Notes: generated by a model from the sequence alone, not told the origin. A DNA stretch of 64,000 bases from Gemmatirosa kalamazoonensis (GCF_000522985.1 NZ_CP007128.1:1472220-1536219), one strand, 5' to 3'. Shown: positions 33,193-41,726, counted from the first letter of the stretch. Made by a program: numbers and translations.

Positions 33193-35907
33193 ATGCCCGA
33201 CGTTCCGAAGTGGCGCCACTTCCTGCGCTTCTGGCGCGCCGACGTCGATGCCGACATCGACGACGAGCTGCGCTTTCACTTCGAGCAGCGCATCGAGGAT
33301 CTGCGCGCGCGGGGCCACTCCGCACAGGACGCGACGCGGATCGCTCACGAGGAGTTCGGCGACGAGGCGGCGACCCGCCGAGGGCTGCGCGAGATCGGCG
33401 AGCGCGTGGAGCGGCGGCGCGAGCGGATGCGGTGGTGGCGGCAGCTGCTGGCCGACCTGCGCTACGTGCTGCGCGGCCTGCGCCGCACGCCGACGTTCAC
33501 CGCCGGCGTGGTGCTCACGCTCGCCATCGGCATCGGCGCGGCGGCGTCGATGTACGGCACGATGCGCCGGCTGCTGCTCGAGCCGCCGCCGCACGTCGCG
33601 GCAGCGGATCGCGTGGCGCGACCCTACTTCCACTACGAGCGCGCGGGCGACTCCGCCCGCACGTTCGACCAGCTCTCCTACCCGTTCTACGAGCGTGTGC
33701 GAACGGAGGCGCGCACGCTCGCCGGCGTCGCCGCGTACTCGCCGGGGAACTCGCTCACGGTGGGCGTCGGAGCGGACGCCCGGATGGTCCACGCGACGTT
33801 CGTCTCGGCCGGGTTCTGGCGAACGCTCGGCACCCGCCCCGCGCTCGGCCGCTTCATCGCCGACGACGAGGCGCACCCGGCGACCGGCGCACGCGTGGTC
33901 GTGCTGGGCCACGCGTTCTGGCAGCGGCGCTTCGGCGGTGATCCGGCGGTGGTCGGCACCACGCTCCACGTGAAGGGACTCCCGTATCGCGTCGTCGGCG
34001 TCGCGCCGCGCGGGTTCCGTGGCGTGGATCTCACCGACACGGACGTGTGGCTCCCGCTGTTCACCGAGGCGGACGGGCAGGGGCGGCCGGCGACGTGGCA
34101 CACGTTCGCGAGCTCGTCGAACCTGAAGTTCGTCGTGCGTCCGCGCCCCGACGTCCCGCCGGCGCGCGTGGCCGCGGAGCTGTCGCGCCTCCAAAAACTC
34201 CTCGTGGAAGAGGAGGATCGGACGTTCCCGTCGCAGTACCGCAGCCACTTCCGGACGCACGTGTCGCTCGGCCCGCTCACCGGTGCCGCCGGCTTCGACG
34301 GGCGCCGCATCCCGGAGGCGACCGTGGCCGCGTGGCTCGTCGGCGTGGCGGGGGTGCTGCTGGCGATCGCGTGCGCGAACGTGGCCAGCCTGCTTCTGCT
34401 GCGCGCCCTGCGCCGTCGCCGCGAGATCGCGGTGCGGCTCGCGCTCGGCATGAGCCGGCGCCGACTCGCCGCGCTCCTGTTCGTGGAGAGCGCTGCGCTG
34501 GCCCTGTCGGGCGGCGTCGCTGCGGCGATGGTGATCGCGGTCGGCGGCGCGTGGGTGCGTCGCGTGCTGCTGCCCGGGATGATCGCGGAGAGCGCGGGGG
34601 TGGACTGGCATACGGTCGCGCTGTTCGCGGGGACGGTGGTCGCGGCGGCCGTGCTGACCGGTCTCGTTCCCGTGCTGCAGACCCGGCGCGACGTGGCGGC
34701 GGGACTGCGCGACGGCGCGCAGCACGGGGCGACGCGGCGATCGTCACTGTACCGGGGGCTGCTGGTGTCGCAGAGCGCGCTCTCCGCCGTGCTGCTGGTG
34801 GGCGCCGGGCTGTTCGTGCGCAGCCTGCACCGCGTGACGACGATGGACCTCGGGCTCGATCCGGACCACTCGTTCGTCGTCCGGATCGACTTCACCGGAA
34901 CCGGCCGGCCGGGACCGGACGTGATGGCGTTCCACGAGCGGGCGCTGGAGCGGCTGCGCGCGGTGCCCGGCGTGCGGAGCGCGAGCGTGTCGGTCAGCGC
35001 GCCGCTCCGCACGGCGCAGGGAGGGAGCTTCCGTCTGCAGCCCGCCGGCGAGGTGCTGAGCACGTCGAAGGGGGTGCCGTTCGTCAACTACGTCTCGGAC
35101 GGCTTCTTCGACGCGAGCGGGATGCGCATCGCGAGCGGCCGAGGGTTCCTGCCGGCCGATCGCGGCGGGGCGCCGGTGGTGGTGGTGAACGAAGCGCTCG
35201 CGCGCGTGGCGTGGCCGGGGCGCTCGCCGCTCGGGGAGTGCGTGTATCCGACGTGGGCGCCGGACGCGTGCGCCCGGGTGGTCGGCGTGGTGCGGAACGC
35301 CCACACGTTCCAGATCCGCGAGGACCAGCGGCTGTGGCTCTATGTGCCGCTCGACCCGACCGACGTGGGCGACCGCGTGCTGCTCGTGCGCGCCGCGCCG
35401 GGGGCGCGCGGGATGGAGCGCACCGTCGAGCGGGTGCTGCGGGAGCTCGACCCGGGGCTGCCGTACGTGGACGTGCACCGGCTGGGCGACGCGCTCGACC
35501 CACAGATCCGGCCGTGGCGGATCGGGGCGGCGGTGTTCACGGCGTTCGGCGCGCTCGCCGCGCTGCTCGCCGCGCTCGGGCTGTACGCGGCGGTGGCGTA
35601 CGCGGTGGCGCAGCGCACGCGCGAGATCGGGGTGCGCATCGCGCTCGGCGCGGCGCGTCCGGCCGTGGCGCGGCTCGTCGTCGGGGACGGGCTTCGCATC
35701 GCGGCCGTCGGCGTGGGCATGGGGCTCGTCCTCGCGCTCGTCGGCGCCCGCTGGGTGGCCGACCTGTTGTTCGACACGTCGCCACGCGAGCCCACGGTGA
35801 TCGCGGCGGTGGCCGTCTCGCTGCTCGGCGTGGCGGCGGCGGCGAGCCTGGTGCCGGCGCGTCGAGCGACGCGCGTGAACCCGACCGAGGCGCTGCGCGC
35901 GGACTGA
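33193..35907 (+). CDS. ADOP-type duplicated MacB/FtsX ABC permease
   Basis: 904 residues. The N-terminal ~85 residues (IDDELRFHFEQRIEDLRARG, ARIAHEEFGD-like) are the cytoplasmic leader typical of acidobacterial duplicated orphan permeases. Two MacB-FtsX repeats follow: first helix GVVLTLAIGIGAAASMYGTM, periplasmic domain, then helices around 380-500; the second begins LLVSQSALSAVLLVGAGLFV and ends with REIGVRIALGAARPAVARLV and VVARRATRVNPTEALRAD-like C-terminus. No ATPase gene is adjacent ('orphan'). Probably exports or gates release of an unknown lipophilic substrate. Confidence 0.93.
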   Translation: MPDVPKWRHFLRFWRADVDADIDDELRFHFEQRIEDLRARGHSAQDATRIAHEEFGDEAATRRGLREIGERVERRRERMRWWRQLLADLRYVLRGLRRTPTFTAGVVLTLAIGIGAAASMYGTMRRLLLEPPPHVAAADRVARPYFHYERAGDSARTFDQLSYPFYERVRTEARTLAGVAAYSPGNSLTVGVGADARMVHATFVSAGFWRTLGTRPALGRFIADDEAHPATGARVVVLGHAFWQRRFGGDPAVVGTTLHVKGLPYRVVGVAPRGFRGVDLTDTDVWLPLFTEADGQGRPATWHTFASSSNLKFVVRPRPDVPPARVAAELSRLQKLLVEEEDRTFPSQYRSHFRTHVSLGPLTGAAGFDGRRIPEATVAAWLVGVAGVLLAIACANVASLLLLRALRRRREIAVRLALGMSRRRLAALLFVESAALALSGGVAAAMVIAVGGAWVRRVLLPGMIAESAGVDWHTVALFAGTVVAAAVLTGLVPVLQTRRDVAAGLRDGAQHGATRRSSLYRGLLVSQSALSAVLLVGAGLFVRSLHRVTTMDLGLDPDHSFVVRIDFTGTGRPGPDVMAFHERALERLRAVPGVRSASVSVSAPLRTAQGGSFRLQPAGEVLSTSKGVPFVNYVSDGFFDASGMRIASGRGFLPADRGGAPVVVVNEALARVAWPGRSPLGECVYPTWAPDACARVVGVVRNAHTFQIREDQRLWLYVPLDPTDVGDRVLLVRAAPGARGMERTVERVLRELDPGLPYVDVHRLGDALDPQIRPWRIGAAVFTAFGALAALLAALGLYAAVAYAVAQRTREIGVRIALGAARPAVARLVVGDGLRIAAVGVGMGLVLALVGARWVADLLFDTSPREPTVIAAVAVSLLGVAAAASLVPARRATRVNPTEALRAD

Positions 35908-35947
35908 CTCCGGCGCGGGGCGAGGTAAACATCGGGCGCCCAAGCGG

Positions 35948-35976
35948 TTGACGCGGGGTGGCTGCAAGATTATGCA
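35948..35976 (+). promoter_or_regulatory. argC promoter (leaderless)
   Basis: TTGACG (35948-35953), 17-bp spacer, TATGCA (35971-35976); the ATG at 35983 follows after exactly 6 nt, as at padR. The -10 hexamer is inside the ArgR-like operator, so a bound repressor would block polymerase directly. Confidence 0.7.
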
Positions 35977-35990
35977 TTCACCATGCATAA
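35970..35990 (+). promoter_or_regulatory. Probable ArgR operator at argC
   Basis: TTATGCA-N7-TGCATAA is a perfect 7-bp inverted repeat spanning the -10 element and the first two argC codons. Its arms and spacing match the argG site. E. coli ARG boxes are also ~18-bp AT-rich palindromes, but with different arms. Confidence 0.72.
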
Positions 35991-37053
35991 GATCCCGGTC
36001 GGCGTGTTGGGCGCGAGTGGCTACGCGGGGCGTGAGCTCTGCGGCCTCGTGGCCGGCCATCCGCAGCTCTCGCTCCGGTTCGCGAGCGCCGACTCCCGGC
36101 GTGGCGAGACCGCGCGCGTGCGCGCCGCGGGCACCGGCGCGCCGATCGACGTCACGTTCGTCGCCCCCGACGACGCCCGCCTGGACGAGGCGGCGCTCGT
36201 CTTCAGCGCGCTGCCGCACGGCGCGTCGGCCACCTGGTCGGCCCGCGCCCGCGCCGCCGGCGCGAAGGTGGTCGATCTGTCGTCGGATCTGCGGCCCGGG
36301 CACATCAAGCCGGAGGTTCTCTCCGCGCTCCACGCTCCACGCTCCACGCTCGCCATGTCGGGCGGCGGAGCGAGCGTGGAGCGTGGAACGGAGAGCGTGG
36401 AGGTACCCTACGGGTTGCCGGAGCTGTTCCGCGACGATGTCAGGGGCGCCGACGTGGTCGCGAACCCGGGCTGTTATCCGACGTCGGTCCTCCTCGGTCT
36501 CGCGCCGCTGGCCGAGCGTGGGCTGCTGCCGGAGGGCGCGGTCGTGAGCGTCGCCGCGGCGAGCGGCGTGTCGGGGGCCGGCAACTCGCCGAAGGCCGAC
36601 ATGCTGTTCGGCGAGGTGACGGAGGATTTCCGCGCGTACGGCGCCGGCAACGTGCATCGCCACCTGCCCGAGATGCGCGCGACGATGGAGCGGCTCGGCG
36701 CCGACGTGGACCTCGTGTTCACGCCGCACCTGCTCCCCGTGCACCGCGGCATCCTGGCGACGATGACCGTGCCCGTGACGGAGCTGCCTGACGACGTGGC
36801 CGGGCTCTGGCGCGAGCGCTACGCGGGCGAGCCGTTCGTGGAGATCGTCGACGGGAACGTGTCGCCGGCGCTGCGCGACGTGACGCGGCGCAACGTCGTG
36901 CGCATCGCCGCGATGCCGCTCCAGGGGATGCGGCGTCCGACGCTGCTCGTGCTCTCGGCGATCGACAATCTCGTGAAGGGCGCCGCGGGACAGGCGCTGC
37001 AGAACGCGAACCTCATGCTCGGCCTCGACGAGGCCGCGGGGCTGCCGCGGTGA
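35983..37053 (+). CDS. argC: N-acetyl-gamma-glutamyl-phosphate reductase
   Basis: 356 residues; NADPH-dependent third step of arginine synthesis. VGVLGASGYAGRELCGLVAG is the nucleotide-binding loop, VFSALPHGAS and VVDLSSDLRPG follow, VANPGCYPTSVLLGLAPLAE contains the catalytic Cys, and FTPHLLPVHRGILATM is the C-terminal signature. About 27 residues after DLRPG (LHAPRSTLAMSGGGASVERG and flanks) do not belong to the family and are encoded by a hairpin repeat inserted in frame at 36321-36402. Translation is coupled to argB by GTGA. Confidence 0.96.
   Translation: MHKIPVGVLGASGYAGRELCGLVAGHPQLSLRFASADSRRGETARVRAAGTGAPIDVTFVAPDDARLDEAALVFSALPHGASATWSARARAAGAKVVDLSSDLRPGHIKPEVLSALHAPRSTLAMSGGGASVERGTESVEVPYGLPELFRDDVRGADVVANPGCYPTSVLLGLAPLAERGLLPEGAVVSVAAASGVSGAGNSPKADMLFGEVTEDFRAYGAGNVHRHLPEMRATMERLGADVDLVFTPHLLPVHRGILATMTVPVTELPDDVAGLWRERYAGEPFVEIVDGNVSPALRDVTRRNVVRIAAMPLQGMRRPTLLVLSAIDNLVKGAAGQALQNANLMLGLDEAAGLPR
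36321..36402 (+). repeat. In-frame palindromic insertion within argC
   Basis: Left part has three CTCCACG units and right part their complement; the core stem TCCACGCTCCACGCTCGC (36336-36353) pairs perfectly with 36370-36387 around a 16-nt loop. Length is compatible with an in-frame addition, and the reading frame stays open through it. Confidence 0.85.
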
Positions 37054-37838
37054 GCGCGCCTAACGCGACCATCGTCGTCAAGCTGGGCGGCCGCACGCAG
37101 GGCGCGGTCGAGCTGCCCGATGCCGTCGCCGCGGTGTGGCGCGCGACGGGCGGTCGGCTCGTGGTCGTGCACGGCGGCGGCGACGTCGTGAGCGAGCTGC
37201 AGCGCGCGCGCGGCCTCGCGCCGGTGTTCGTCGGCGGCCGTCGAGTCACGAGCGAGGCGGACATCCAGATCATTCGCATGGGCCTCTCCGGCCTCGCGAA
37301 CAAGCAGCTCGTGTCCGACTTCCGCGCGGCCGGCGTGCCCGCGCTCGGCCTGTCGGGCGAGGACGGCGCGCTGCTGCAGGCGGCGCCGACGTCGAACCCG
37401 GCGCTGGGCCTCGTGGGCGAGCCGGCGCGCGTGGACGCGGCGCTGCTCGAGCTGCTGCTCGGCGCGGGCCACTGCCCGGTGATCAGCCCCGTCTCGGCGA
37501 GCACGGAGCGCGCGGGTGTCGCGCTCAACGTGAACGGCGACGACGCCGCGGCGGCGATCGCGATCGCGCTCGGCGCGGCGGAGCTGTTCTTCATGGCCGA
37601 CGTGCCGGGCGTGCTGCGCGACGGCGCACTGGTGCGCGAGCTGGACCTCGCCGCCGCCGCGTCGCTCGTCGCCGACGGCACCGCGGCGGGCGGAATGGCG
37701 GCGAAGCTCGAGGCCGCGCGCCACGCGCTGCTCGCCGGCGTCGACCACGTCCGCATCGGCGACCTCGCCGCGTTAGGCGACGCGTCGGCCGGCACGACGA
37801 TCGTCCGGGCAGGCACGCGAGCCACATCGTCGGCCTGA
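37050..37838 (+). CDS. argB: Acetylglutamate kinase
   Basis: 262 residues; phosphorylates N-acetylglutamate, second step of arginine synthesis. TIVVKLGGRTQ is the N-terminal phosphate-binding segment; RLVVVHGGGDVVSELQRARG, VNGDDAAAAIAIALGAAELF and MADVPGVLRDG form the amino-acid-kinase core; TAAGGMAAKLEAARHALLAG the C-terminal signature. Starts at GTG overlapping argC. Short form lacking the N-terminal helix seen in arginine-inhibited hexameric enzymes, so feedback control may differ (inference). Confidence 0.95.
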   Translation: MSAPNATIVVKLGGRTQGAVELPDAVAAVWRATGGRLVVVHGGGDVVSELQRARGLAPVFVGGRRVTSEADIQIIRMGLSGLANKQLVSDFRAAGVPALGLSGEDGALLQAAPTSNPALGLVGEPARVDAALLELLLGAGHCPVISPVSASTERAGVALNVNGDDAAAAIAIALGAAELFFMADVPGVLRDGALVRELDLAAAASLVADGTAAGGMAAKLEAARHALLAGVDHVRIGDLAALGDASAGTTIVRAGTRATSSA

Positions 37839-37850
37839 CGCTCGGCGATT

Positions 37851-38102
37851 TCTCGCGCGGGGACGCGGAGGACGCTTTTCGAATTGAACCGCAGAGGGTC
37901 GCAGAGAGCCGCAGAGAACGGCAACTGCTTTTCTTACCACAGCGGACACGGAGGACACAGAGGAAACCAAACAAGAGTGGCTCTCCTCCGTGTCCTCCGT
38001 GTCCTCTGTGGTTCAATTCAAAGAGGCAGTCCTCTGCGGCCCTCTGCGGCCTCTGCGGTCCATTCACACAGCCAAGGAAGTCCTCCGCGTCTCCGCGCGA
38101 GA
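37851..38102. repeat. Triple-nested hairpin element (families C, A and A')
   Basis: Fills the 305-bp gap between argB and argD. Outer arms TCTCGCGCGGGGACGCGGAG... (37851-37873) with 38080-38102 are family C; middle arms TTGAACCGCAGAGGGTCGCA... (from 37884) with ~38032-38062 are family A; inner arms ACCACAGCGGACACGGAGGA... (37936-37964) with 37984-38012 are family A'. Each layer sits in the loop of the one outside it. I see no gene or promoter within. Confidence 0.85.
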
Positions 38103-38143
38103 TACGAACGGCCCCATTCCACACAGCGACACGAGTCTCTCCC

Positions 38144-39391
38144 ATGGCCACTCTCGTCTCCCCCACGACCGCCGCCGGATCCGCCGACGCGCTGTTAGGC
38201 ACGTACAAGCGCGCGCCGATGGAGCTCGTGCGCGGCGAGGGCGTCACGCTGTGGGACGCCGAGGGGAACGCGTACCTCGACTTCACGAGCGGCATCGCCG
38301 TGAACGCGCTGGGCTACGGCGACGCGGGGCTCGTGCGCGCCATCCAGGAGGGCGCGGCGTCGGGGATCGTGCACGCGTCGAACCTGTTCCGCACCGCGCC
38401 CGGCGAGCAGCTCGCGGCGTGGCTCGTGGAGCGCTCGTTCGCGAGCAAGGCGTTCTTCTGCAACTCGGGCGCGGAGGCGAACGAGGGCGCGTTCAAGTTC
38501 GCGCGCCGGTGGGCGCGCGCGATCGCCGCGCCGCCGGGCGACGAGCTGGGCGTGTTCGGCGCGTGCGCGAAGCACGAGATCGTGAGCCTGCGCGGCGCGT
38601 TCCACGGGCGCACGCTGGGCGTGCTCGCGGCCACCGACCGTCCCGCGTACCGCGCCCCGTTCCGCCCGCTCGCCGGCGGCGTGACGATCGCCGAGCGCGA
38701 CATCCGTGAGCTCGACGTGGTGCTCGACGGCGAGCGCGTGGCGGCCGTGATCGTGGAGCCGATCCAGGGCGAGGGCGGCGTGCGCGTCGTCGCTCCGGGG
38801 CTCCTGAAGGAGCTGCGGGCGATGACGACGGAGCGCCGCATCGCGCTCGTGTTCGACGAGATCCAGTGCGGCCTCGGTCGGCTCGGGACGCTGTTCGCGT
38901 ACGAGACGACCGGCGTGGAGCCGGACATGGTGACGCTCGCGAAGCCGCTCGCCGGCGGATTGCCGATGGGCGCGATCCTCGTGAACGCGGAGATCGCGGC
39001 CGCGATCAAGCCGGGCGACCACGGCACGACGTTCGGCGGCGGGCCGCTCGTGGCGCACGTGGCGAACTACGTGCTCTCGCGCCTCGGCGACCCGGCGCTG
39101 CTCGCGCACGTGCGCGAGACGGGCGCCTGGTTCGGCGAGCAGCTGCGCGCGCTCGGCGAGCGCACGGGGAAGATCCGCGCGGTGCGCGGCGCGGGGCTCA
39201 TGTGGGGCGTCGACACGCACGAGAGCGCGGGCGCGATCGTGGAGCGCGCGCGCCAGGCCGGGCTGCTCGTGCTGACGGCGGGCGAGTACACGCTGCGCAT
39301 CCTGCCGCCGCTCGTCATCTCGCGCGAGGATCTCGCGCGCGGCCTCTCCGTCCTCGAGGGCGTGCTGACGTCCGGAGCGCCGCCGAAGTGA
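38144..39391 (+). CDS. argD: Acetylornithine aminotransferase
   Basis: 415 residues, class III PLP aminotransferase converting N-acetylglutamate semialdehyde to N-acetylornithine. TLWDAEGNAYLDFTSGIAVN, FFCNSGAEANEGAFKFARRW (PLP-phosphate contact), LRGAFHGRTLGVLAATDR, VIVEPIQGEGGVRVVAPGLL and VFDEIQCGLGRLG are in order; VTLAKPLAGGLPMGAI contains the PLP Lys. The ATG at 38144 follows the nested hairpin. Stop overlaps the next GTG. Confidence 0.96.
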   Translation: MATLVSPTTAAGSADALLGTYKRAPMELVRGEGVTLWDAEGNAYLDFTSGIAVNALGYGDAGLVRAIQEGAASGIVHASNLFRTAPGEQLAAWLVERSFASKAFFCNSGAEANEGAFKFARRWARAIAAPPGDELGVFGACAKHEIVSLRGAFHGRTLGVLAATDRPAYRAPFRPLAGGVTIAERDIRELDVVLDGERVAAVIVEPIQGEGGVRVVAPGLLKELRAMTTERRIALVFDEIQCGLGRLGTLFAYETTGVEPDMVTLAKPLAGGLPMGAILVNAEIAAAIKPGDHGTTFGGGPLVAHVANYVLSRLGDPALLAHVRETGAWFGEQLRALGERTGKIRAVRGAGLMWGVDTHESAGAIVERARQAGLLVLTAGEYTLRILPPLVISREDLARGLSVLEGVLTSGAPPK

Positions 39392-39879
39392 CGCCGTCGC
39401 GCGATGTCCTCACGGGTGCCGTCGCCGTGCGGCGGGCCGTGCCTAACGACGTGCCGGGGATCGCCGCGCTCGTCGCGGAGTGGGCGGAAGAGGAGATCCT
39501 GCTTCCGCGCACCGCGGCCGACGTGGCGCGCGCGGTGGACGACTACGTGGTCGCGGTGGACGCGCGCGGCCGCGTGCTCGCGTGCGGCGCGCTGCGGGAG
39601 TACTCGCCGTCGCTGGCCGAGCTGGTGTCGCTCGCCGTGGCGCGCGACGCGCACGGCCGCGGGCTCGGCCGGCTCGTGGTGGCGGCCGTGGAGCGGCTCG
39701 CGCTCGCGCGCGGGCACGCGAGCCTGTTCGCGCACACCGTGAGCTCGGAGTTCTTCGAGGCGGTCGGGTACGATCGCGCCGATCGGTCGCTGTACCCGGA
39801 GAAGACGGGGCGATCGCACACGGTCTGCATGCACCGTTCGCTTCTCGTGGAGGTGGAGGGTCTCGCGGTCGCGGCATGA
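39388..39879 (+). CDS. Short GNAT-type N-acetylglutamate synthase-like protein
   Basis: 163 residues from a GTG overlapping the argD stop (GTGA). A lone GNAT domain: AVRRAVPNDVPGIAALVAEW, LACGALREYSPSLAELVSLA, ARDAHGRGLGRLVVAAVERL (acetyl-CoA pyrophosphate loop) and FFEAVGYDRADRS. Such short proteins supply the ArgA activity in bacteria without the kinase-fused enzyme; the coupling to argD supports that here. Without argJ or argF in the window the pathway is completed elsewhere. Confidence 0.88.
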   Translation: MTPSRDVLTGAVAVRRAVPNDVPGIAALVAEWAEEEILLPRTAADVARAVDDYVVAVDARGRVLACGALREYSPSLAELVSLAVARDAHGRGLGRLVVAAVERLALARGHASLFAHTVSSEFFEAVGYDRADRSLYPEKTGRSHTVCMHRSLLVEVEGLAVAA

Positions 39880-40019
39880 CTCCACGTACGAGTGTTCGTT
39901 GGACTGAAGAAGGACTGAAGGAGGACTGAAGAAGGACCAACACAACGTCTTTGTTGTTGTCCTTCTTCAGTCCTCCTTCAGTCCTCACTTCAGTCCTACT
40001 GAAACGCGTACGTGGAGTC
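39878..40019. repeat. Hairpin element B2 (CTCCACGTACG ends)
   Basis: Same structure as B1: GACTCCACGTACGAGT at the left end, CGTACGTGGAGTC at the right, and a GGACTGAAGAA/GGACTGAAGGA array with its complement between. It overlaps the last two bases of the argA-like stop and ends 3 bp before the esterase stop, so it fills a convergent gap completely. Confidence 0.88.
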
Positions 40020-40022
40020 CCG

Positions 40023-40823
40023 TCAGGCGCGCATGATGAACGCCGCTGCCTCCGCGGCGATCGCGGACGGCACCATGTGCGGCCCGTCGAACTCGCGGTA
40101 GGTGACCGCGTAGCCGTCGGCGCGCAGCGACGGCACGAAGCGGCGGCTGCACGAGTCGATCGGGAGCACCCCGTCGCGCGTGCCGTGCGACACGAAGATC
40201 GACGGCTTGCCGCGGCGGGCGGCCGGCGAAAGGATGCACGGCGAGAACGCGACCAGCCGGGTGAACAGGTCGCCGTTCGTGAGGCCTAACGACAGCGCGT
40301 AGCTCGCGCCGTCGGAGAAGCCGGTGAGCGCGATGCGCGCCGGGTCGACGTTCGCGTCGCGGAAGACGCGCGCGAGCGCCTTGTCCATGTTCGCGACGTC
40401 GGGGCCATACGTGCCCCGGATGAAGTCCCACGTCGACCCCACCGACTGCGGCGCGACGACGATGAGCCCGACCGCGTCGGCCTGCGCCATGAGCGGCGTG
40501 ATGCCGGTGCGCGCGCTCTGTCCCGCGCCATGCAGCGCGACGGCGAGCGGCGCTGGTCGGTCCGGCGTGTAGCCGGTCGGGACGTAGAGCAGCACCTCCT
40601 GCGAGGTGTCGACGTCGAGCGGCTCGAGGCCGGGCGTGAGCGGCCCGCGTGCGCCGGTGGCGGCGCCGGGGCGCGAGACGAGGTGCGCGGCGGGCGAGTC
40701 GCCGCTCGACGTCTTCGGCTCGAACAGTCGGCACGCGCCGAGCGACGTGCCGGCGAGCGACGCCGCGCCGAGGGCGCCGAATCGCACGAAGTCGCGGCGG
40801 GTGCACGTGGAGGACCGATGCAT
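40023..40823 (-). CDS. Exported lipoprotein esterase (PHB depolymerase/dienelactone-hydrolase-like)
   Basis: 266 residues. RRDFVRFGALGAASLAGTSL is a twin-arginine-like signal ending in a lipobox (GAC). An alpha/beta-hydrolase follows: PLAVALHGAGQSARTG (oxyanion hole), ALTGFSDGASYALSLG (Ser nucleophile), FVSHGTRDGVLPID (Asp) and FDGPHMVPS (His). Probably a Tat-exported, membrane-anchored carboxylesterase. Divergent from the TetR gene, which may regulate it. Confidence 0.88.
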   Translation of the reverse strand: MHRSSTCTRRDFVRFGALGAASLAGTSLGACRLFEPKTSSGDSPAAHLVSRPGAATGARGPLTPGLEPLDVDTSQEVLLYVPTGYTPDRPAPLAVALHGAGQSARTGITPLMAQADAVGLIVVAPQSVGSTWDFIRGTYGPDVANMDKALARVFRDANVDPARIALTGFSDGASYALSLGLTNGDLFTRLVAFSPCILSPAARRGKPSIFVSHGTRDGVLPIDSCSRRFVPSLRADGYAVTYREFDGPHMVPSAIAAEAAAFIMRA

Positions 40824-40980
40824 GGCGCCAAGATGCGAGCGTCGGCGGCGCGGCCGACAGCGTCGTCGCCTCGTGCCCGTCACCGCGACGCCGCGCCTCG
40901 TCACTTGCGCGGTCCGGGGCCGGGCACTATCCCCTTCGGGGCGTCCCGAACACCGTTCACCCGAGCGTGATGCGAGCGTG

Positions 40981-41583
40981 ATGCACGTCCGCCGCGAGAC
41001 CGACCTCCGCACCGCCGTCCTCGATGCCGCGCGCCAGCTCCTCGTTCGCGAGGGCTACCGCGACCTCAGCATGCGCGACGTCGCGAACGCGGTCGGGTGC
41101 TCGGTGAGCAGCATCTACCTCTACTTCGCGGGCAAGGACGAGCTGGTCCACACGCTCATGGACGAGGGCTTCGAGCGGTGGTACCGGCGCATGACCGACA
41201 TCGCCGACGCCGACGGCACGCCGCGCGACAAGCTCGAGGCGATCTGCCGCGCCTACGTGGAGTTCGGGCTCGCGAACCGCGAGTTCTACGAGATCATGTA
41301 CATGTTCCACTCGGACCGCATGGCGCGGTACCCGAAGGAGCTGTTCCGCCGAGCGCGGCGCAACTTCGATCTCATCGCGGATCTCGTGACCGCGTACGTG
41401 CCCGAGAGCGTCGCGGCCCCCGACGACGCGCGCATCGCCGCGACGGCGCTGTGGGCGACGCTGCACGGCGTGGTGTCGACGATCATCGCCGACCGCCTCG
41501 ACCGCCGCATCGATCAGCAGCGGTACGTGGACGGGGCGATCCGGTTCGCGTTGGCGGGGGTGCGCGTGACCCGCGACGCGTGA
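40981..41583 (+). CDS. TetR-family transcriptional regulator
   Basis: 200 residues. N-terminal helix-turn-helix: AARQLLVREGYRDLSMRDVA and VGCSVSSIYLYFAGKDELVH; C-terminal ligand domain with REFYEIMYMFHSDRM and ATALWATLHGVVSTIIADRL as in the WHG-type TetR subgroup. Likely represses a nearby or distant transporter/enzyme; the divergent esterase is the obvious candidate. Start ATG 40981; a GTG lies one codon before. Confidence 0.92.
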   Translation: MHVRRETDLRTAVLDAARQLLVREGYRDLSMRDVANAVGCSVSSIYLYFAGKDELVHTLMDEGFERWYRRMTDIADADGTPRDKLEAICRAYVEFGLANREFYEIMYMFHSDRMARYPKELFRRARRNFDLIADLVTAYVPESVAAPDDARIAATALWATLHGVVSTIIADRLDRRIDQQRYVDGAIRFALAGVRVTRDA

Positions 41584-41597
41584 TGCGGTGAACCACA

Positions 41598-41723
41598 TCG
41601 AACCGCAGAGGACTGCCTCTTCGACAGCAAGAGATCTGGGGATGAAAGGATCCTCAGGATCCTGGGATCCTTTCATCCCCCAGGTATTTGCTGTTGATGT
41701 TCTCTGCGGCCCTCTGCGGTTCA
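41598..41723. repeat. Nested hairpin: family A outside, GGGGATGAAAGGATC (family E) inside
   Basis: Outer arms CGAACCGCAGAG (41599-41610) and CTCTGCGGTTCA with a second CCCTCTGCGG unit (~41702-41722); inner arms CTGGGGATGAAAGGATCC (41636-41653) and GGATCCTTTCATCCCCCAG (41665-41683). GACAGCAA/TTGCTGTT pairs between them. Occupies the convergent gap between the TetR and kinase genes. The inner sequence recurs at 49685. Confidence 0.85.
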
Positions 41724-41726
41724 AAA

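Noticed and set aside
40964-40984. Direct repeat GAGCGTGATGC immediately before the TetR start
   Set aside because: Only two short copies; too little to call an operator or element.
40023-41012. Longer start for the esterase (329 codons)
   Set aside because: The upstream extension is Arg-rich and lies before a clear twin-arginine lipoprotein signal starting at 40823.
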